Shown here piece by piece: positions 12,072 through 15,505 of a DNA stretch of 15,505 bases. Under the pieces are notes generated by a model, which ran no database searches, had not been told where the DNA came from, and saw nothing but the letters and a program-made list of their open reading frames with translations. Origin of the DNA: an uncultured Woeseia sp. GTDB lineage: Bacteria > Pseudomonadota > Gammaproteobacteria > Steroidobacterales > Woeseiaceae. The DNA lies in assembly GCA_937925605.1 (NCBI GenBank), contig CALALV010000037.1, forward strand, positions 1-15,505. Reading direction: 5' to 3'. A program made the translations under genes and the position numbers. Position 1 is the first letter of the stretch; each line of letters opens with the position of its first letter.

Positions 12072-14276
12072 CTACGGGGCGGTCGTCTCCTCGCCGCGCC
12101 GGCCGGGCGCGTAGCGCTCGCGGGCGCGCGCCTCGACGTCTTCGCGGTAGTACGCGACTTCCTTGAATTCCCGGTCCACGTAGCGCTCCGCCTGGTCGTC
12201 GAAATGCGGCGAGGCGGGATCGTTGCTCTGGCCGCCGGCCAGGATCGACTTCGCGCGCACCCGGTCGCCAAATTCCACGGCGGCGACGAAGCTGTTGCCG
12301 CGGTAGCCGTAAATGCGCTTCGTGTCGCCGAAGCGCTTCGCGCCGAACGCGGCGAGCGCGCCCCAGCGACTGGTCGTCATCGGCACCGGCAGGCTCGGCT
12401 CGGCGTCGTCGAAGCCGGCGTCGATGGCACCGGACAGGCGCTGGAAGCGGTTGACCTCGCCCCAGGGCACGTCCCAGCGGCCGAAGTCGGCCTCGAGCAT
12501 CGCGACGGTCGCGGCGAAGATCTCGAGGCGTTCTTCCGGCGGCGAGCCGGTGCCGAACCAGTTGACGCGGTCCATGCCCTGCAGGTCCTGCGGGTTGTCG
12601 CCTTCTTCCTCGTAGCGCATGCCGTAGAAGTGCGCGAGCGTCATCGGCACCGAATCCAGCGTGACGCGCCGGTCCCAGCCGCGCAGAGCCTCGATCGCCG
12701 GCGCGAGCGCGGGGTCCTTGTCGTCCGCCGCGTCCCAGGCCGCGACGAGGCCGGGGATCAGCGCCTCGAATCCCGGCAGGTACGGGTCGTAGGCGAGTTC
12801 GATCAGCTCGTCCAGCGACAGGTCGTCGATGCCGGTCAGTACGGCGACCGCGTGGATGCCGCGAAAATTCTCCGGGTCCGGGGCCATGTAGACCGGGTAG
12901 TCCTCGCGCTTCGGACTGTGCTCGAGCGCGGCCGTGAACGGCGTCGAGTTCGCGTTCTGGATCCAGCCGTTCGGCGGGTTCAGGATCGTGATCGTCTCGT
13001 CCACCGTGTGCAGGCCCTGCCAGTCGGTGGCCGGGTCGCTGCCGTCGACGGGTTTCGAATAGTCGATCGACGGGTCGCGGCGCGGCACGAAATTGCCGTG
13101 GAAGTAGGCGATGTTGCCCGAGGAATCGGCGAACACGGTGTTGTTCGACGAGTTGCGGCGGATATCCATCATCTCGCGAAACTCGTCGTAATTGGCGAGC
13201 TTGGTGCGCACGAAGGACTGGCGCAGCGCGTTGACCGGGTCCCAGTTGATGCGGGTAACGACCCAGTTGTCGCCCAGCTTGTGCGTCACCGGGCCATGGT
13301 GCGTCCGGTACAGCGGAAACGTGCGCGAGCGCACGACGTCGCCGTCGCGGTAGCGCAGCGTGACCCGCTGGACTTCGACCGGGCGCAGCTCGTCGCCGTA
13401 GCGGTAGGCGGGCTCGCCGTCGACCAGCACGACGTCCTCGACGAACTCGTCCATGAAGTCGACGTAGGTCGACGTGTGCATCCAGCCGGTATTCTCGTTG
13501 AAGCCCTGGTAGACGAAGAACTGGCCCCAGGTCACCGCGCCGTAGGCGTTCAGACCTTCCTCGCTGACGACATGAATCTCGCCGCGAAAGTAGAAAGATG
13601 TGTGCGGGTTAATCAGCAGGAGCGCGTTGCCGTTCTCGGTCAGCTCGGGCGCGATCGCAAAGCCGTTCGAGCCGGCCGGCTCGGCCAGGTCGACGGCGGG
13701 TTCGAGCTGCTCGAGCGCGCGGCCTTCGCCGTAGAACGCGCGTATGCCCTCGAGCGGGATCTGTTCGATGTCGCCGCCGATCGAGCCCTCGCTGAAGAAC
13801 ATCGGCATCCACGGCTCGAAGCGCGTGAGCAGCGCCGGCTCGACCTCGGGATGGGTGTGCAGGTACCAGTTCAGGCCGTCGGCCCAGGCGTCGCACAGGG
13901 CCTTGAGCCAGTCGGGTGCCTCGGCGTAGGCGGCCCGCGCCTCGTCCACGGTCATGTACAGGCGCGCGCGCAGGTCGCTCCAGATCGCGTCCTCGCCATC
14001 GACCTCGGCAAGCCGCCCGATGGCCCAGATGTAGTTGCGTTCGATGCGCGGGAAGTCGTCCTCGGCCTGAGCGTACAACATGCCGAATACCGCGTCGGCG
14101 TCGGTCCTGCCATAGACGTGCGGCACCCCGAAGTCGTCGCGGATGATCTCGACCCGTTCGGCAATCGCCGCGAGGCGGGCGATCTCGGGGTCGGCCGGCG
14201 GCTCCGGTGAGCAGGCCAGCAGTGACAGGCAGACGAGCAGCGCCGACGCGCGCGCGAGCGGTTTCCCGACGTTCAT
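12072..14276 (-). CDS. Penicillin/acyl-homoserine-lactone acylase family lipoprotein (S45 Ntn hydrolase)
   Basis: 734 residues. A lipoprotein signal precedes a lipobox LLAC with C22; the next residue is serine, so by the usual sorting rule it should go to the outer membrane. The family start IIRDDFGVPHVYGRTDADA lies at 44-62. The autocatalytic site is G202-S203 in PAGSNGFAIAP, with S203 as the likely N-terminal nucleophile of the beta chain; the preceding 180 residues would be the alpha chain. Further S45 features include LLINPHTSFYF (220-230), FRTHHGPV-like YRTHHGPVTH and NNTVFADSSGNIAYF. Such enzymes hydrolyse amide-linked acyl chains in penicillins, acyl-homoserine lactones or related lipoamino compounds; substrate choice is not readable. 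The start with GGGGGA upstream gives a proper lipoprotein signal; an ATG 10 codons earlier is less likely. It lies 91 bp downstream of the COG4757-like hydrolase gene. Confidence 0.93.
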   Translation of the reverse strand: MNVGKPLARASALLVCLSLLACSPEPPADPEIARLAAIAERVEIIRDDFGVPHVYGRTDADAVFGMLYAQAEDDFPRIERNYIWAIGRLAEVDGEDAIWSDLRARLYMTVDEARAAYAEAPDWLKALCDAWADGLNWYLHTHPEVEPALLTRFEPWMPMFFSEGSIGGDIEQIPLEGIRAFYGEGRALEQLEPAVDLAEPAGSNGFAIAPELTENGNALLLINPHTSFYFRGEIHVVSEEGLNAYGAVTWGQFFVYQGFNENTGWMHTSTYVDFMDEFVEDVVLVDGEPAYRYGDELRPVEVQRVTLRYRDGDVVRSRTFPLYRTHHGPVTHKLGDNWVVTRINWDPVNALRQSFVRTKLANYDEFREMMDIRRNSSNNTVFADSSGNIAYFHGNFVPRRDPSIDYSKPVDGSDPATDWQGLHTVDETITILNPPNGWIQNANSTPFTAALEHSPKREDYPVYMAPDPENFRGIHAVAVLTGIDDLSLDELIELAYDPYLPGFEALIPGLVAAWDAADDKDPALAPAIEALRGWDRRVTLDSVPMTLAHFYGMRYEEEGDNPQDLQGMDRVNWFGTGSPPEERLEIFAATVAMLEADFGRWDVPWGEVNRFQRLSGAIDAGFDDAEPSLPVPMTTSRWGALAAFGAKRFGDTKRIYGYRGNSFVAAVEFGDRVRAKSILAGGQSNDPASPHFDDQAERYVDREFKEVAYYREDVEARARERYAPGRRGEETTAP

Positions 14277-14367
14277 GCAGGTGTTTCCCCCGATGCTTTT
14301 TTGCATAAGGTAGCAACATCGACGCAGCGGGTCGACGCGACCGCAGCGGAGCGGGCGGGCGGGGGTG

Positions 14368-15228
14368 TCAGGCGTCGAGTTCGCCCAGGAAAGCGGACCA
14401 CAGCTGCCCGGCATTCCGGCGACGAAAAAAGCCCAGGTGGCCGATGCGACTGACGCCGTGGTCCTGCGGCCGGACCGTTACGAGTCGCCGCGGCCCGCCG
14501 TAGTGCCCGAGCAGTGCTTCCCGCGAACGCAGCGGCGCGTAGGTATCGTCGGCGAATCCGTAGGAGAGCACCGGCGCCGGCATGCGCGCGTGACCTTCCC
14601 AGCGGCCCAGGTAGGCGCGCCGCCGGCACCAGCCGAACCACTGGCGGGCCACGCCCGCCGGCAGGTTGGCGCCGAGGCCGAGTGCGCGGCCGGGCAGGTA
14701 GCCGCACACCGCGATCGTCGCGAGCATGACCGGAATCGCGGCGCGGAACAGGTAGCGGCCGGGCGCCGGCCAGTGTCCCCACCACGCGTGGCCTGACGCG
14801 AACAGCACCAGGCGGTCGAACGCGTCGGGCCGCCCGGCGAGTCCGAACGCCTGGCCGCCGAAGCTGTGGCCGATGCCGGTCAGCGGCTGCCCGTAACGCT
14901 CGAGCGCCCAGTCGATGACGGCCGGCTGGTCGAGCGTCGCCCAGTCGAGCATCGTCGCACTGCTGTCGCGCACGCTGCCGCTCGCGTTGCGGCCGGTGCC
15001 GCGCCAGTCCCAGGTGATCGTCGCGTGGCCGCGCGCGGCGAGCCAGCACGCGAAACCCCGGTAGAAGCCGGCAGGCACGCCGGTCGCAGGTGACAGCAGC
15101 ACGACCCGGTCCGGCCGGTCGGCCGGTTCGTAGCAGTCGACCAGCAGCGTAACGCCGTCGGCGCAGCGCACCCGGCCGGCCAGCGGCTCGCATGGCGCAA
15201 CGTCGTCGCCGGTGAACTGGTCTGCCAT
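14368..15228 (-). CDS. Alpha/beta hydrolase, COG4757-like
   Basis: 286 residues. The order of motifs matches the alpha/beta hydrolases of COG4757: a short lid-less start (ADGVTLLVDCYEP), VVLLSPATGVPAGFYRGFA at 42-60 in place of the usual HGG, WDWRGTGRNASG at 73-84, nucleophile S122 in GIGHSFGGQAFGL, D228 in FADDTYAP, and H264 in IGHLGFFR. The triad is complete. No signal peptide; the stretch 158-178 is hydrophobic and could associate with the membrane. The natural substrate is unknown. The ATG at 15228 has AGG six bases upstream and is preferred to the in-frame GTG two codons earlier. An extended -10 and a strong hairpin lie in its leader. The acylase gene follows in the same direction and may be cotranscribed. 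Confidence 0.88.
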   Translation of the reverse strand: MADQFTGDDVAPCEPLAGRVRCADGVTLLVDCYEPADRPDRVVLLSPATGVPAGFYRGFACWLAARGHATITWDWRGTGRNASGSVRDSSATMLDWATLDQPAVIDWALERYGQPLTGIGHSFGGQAFGLAGRPDAFDRLVLFASGHAWWGHWPAPGRYLFRAAIPVMLATIAVCGYLPGRALGLGANLPAGVARQWFGWCRRRAYLGRWEGHARMPAPVLSYGFADDTYAPLRSREALLGHYGGPRRLVTVRPQDHGVSRIGHLGFFRRRNAGQLWSAFLGELDA

Positions 15229-15240
15229 CTGCACCTGCGT

Positions 15241-15259
15241 CCCGGGCGGCCCGCCCGGG
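15241..15259. other. Strong GC hairpin in the leader of the COG4757-like gene
   Basis: The 19-bp sequence has perfect 9-base arms, CCCGGGCGG and CCGCCCGGG, around one base; as RNA it would fold as an 8-bp stem with a 3-base loop. On the minus strand it lies between the putative extended -10 and the ribosome site, 12 bp before the ATG. It also follows the stop of the upstream partial gene by 32 bp, but no T-tract follows, so an intrinsic terminator is unlikely. Confidence 0.45.
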
Positions 15260-15270
15260 CCGGCGTCCGG

Positions 15271-15279
15271 ACTATAGCA
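15271..15279 (-). promoter_or_regulatory. Putative extended -10 promoter of the COG4757-like gene
   Basis: On the minus strand the sequence reads TGCTATAGT: an extended TGn followed by TATAGT, one mismatch from TATAAT, with no good -35. Transcription would start near 15264, giving a leader of about 36 bases that holds the GC hairpin. Confidence 0.45.
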
Positions 15280-15291
15280 ACCGGCGCGGCT

Positions 15292-15505
15292 TCAGCGGCC
15301 GGGATCGGTCAGCGGGTGCTTGAGCAGCAGGGGCGTGGCATCGACCCACCGGACCTCCCGCAGCAGGAAACGGGCGTCGCCGTGGTGCAGAACAGTGACA
15401 TTGGCGCTGCCGCAGGTCGCGATCTCGCCGCAGCTTTCGGGGGGCAGGGCCAGGCAGGCCGGCGCGGGCTCCGGCGCCCGCCCGTCGGCCCAGCGGCCGG
15501 CGAGG
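15292..15505 (-). CDS. Unidentified protein, C-terminal 70 residues (5' end outside window)
   Basis: An open minus-strand frame enters from the right edge and ends in TGA at 15292-15294 after 70 full codons. It contains four cysteines in a short span (ACLALPPESCGEIATC) and ends LLLKHPLTDPGR. Codon use is strongly GC-biased at third positions, as in its neighbours, and the frame is in line with the downstream gene 63 bp away, which supports it being real. I do not recognise a family. The cysteines suggest disulfides in an exported protein or a small metal site, but the start and any signal lie outside the window, so this is inference only. Confidence 0.5.
   Translation of the reverse strand, partial: LAGRWADGRAPEPAPACLALPPESCGEIATCGSANVTVLHHGDARFLLREVRWVDATPLLLKHPLTDPGR

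Noticed and set aside
12204..14210. A 668-codon plus-strand open frame
   Set aside because: It lies antisense within the acylase gene; the acylase has the full S45 motif set, and this frame is valine/arginine/aspartate-rich with no domain.
14293..14306. A terminator made of ATGC, six T, GCAT upstream of the acylase
   Set aside because: The stem is only 4 bp and the T-run is in the loop, not after the stem; on the transcribed strand it is an A-run.

Overview
The window is very GC-rich DNA, roughly two thirds G+C by eye, from a Gram-negative bacterium. A lipoprotein signal, Sec signal peptides, an S9 peptidase, a penicillin-acylase-type lipoprotein and a YfdC-like FNT channel together suggest a gammaproteobacterium, perhaps of the high-GC Woeseiaceae, Steroidobacteraceae or Chromatiales type. 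That placement is inference; there is no rRNA or tRNA to settle it. I recognise 15 protein genes, two of them cut by the window edges. They are packed tightly with no gene-free stretch over 300 bases; the longest gaps are about 190 bp (9986-10176) and 150 bp (2878-3028), both between divergent genes. I see no IS element, phage gene, CRISPR array or RNA gene. Many long open frames run antisense to real genes, as expected at this base composition.

Layout, left to right. The 3' end of a DUF427 gene (+) converges on a two-gene minus-strand unit: a metallo-beta-lactamase-fold protein followed by a secreted protein with two DUF1579-like domains. Divergent from these are a membrane-anchored NERD-domain protein and a formate/nitrite-transporter-family channel (+). 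These converge on a minus-strand pair: a Sel1-repeat plus prolyl-4-hydroxylase-type dioxygenase gene followed by a secreted S9 peptidase gene. Divergent from that pair is a stand-alone PD-(D/E)XK nuclease with four cysteines (+). It converges on a ferritin-like protein with AurF-type diiron ligands (-), which in turn diverges from an alpha/beta hydrolase fused to a LuxR-type DNA-binding domain (+). The fusion converges on a TerB-like gene (-), divergent from a small two-EF-hand protein (+), which converges on a lipoprotein of the penicillin/acyl-homoserine-lactone acylase family (-). Upstream of the acylase are a COG4757-type alpha/beta hydrolase (-) and the tail of an unidentified gene (-).

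Taken together this looks like ordinary chromosomal housekeeping and accessory DNA with many hydrolases (MBL fold, S9 peptidase, two alpha/beta hydrolases, Ntn acylase), most of the exported ones suited to scavenging or quenching extracellular compounds. The part most worth a second look is 9050-11253: an AurF-like diiron protein divergent from a hydrolase-LuxR fusion, with four 10-bp tandem repeats in the shared control region. That arrangement suggests a small ligand-responsive oxygenation module. The NERD protein lacking the usual lysine, the Cas4-like four-cysteine nuclease and the Sel1-hydroxylase fusion are the next most interesting.
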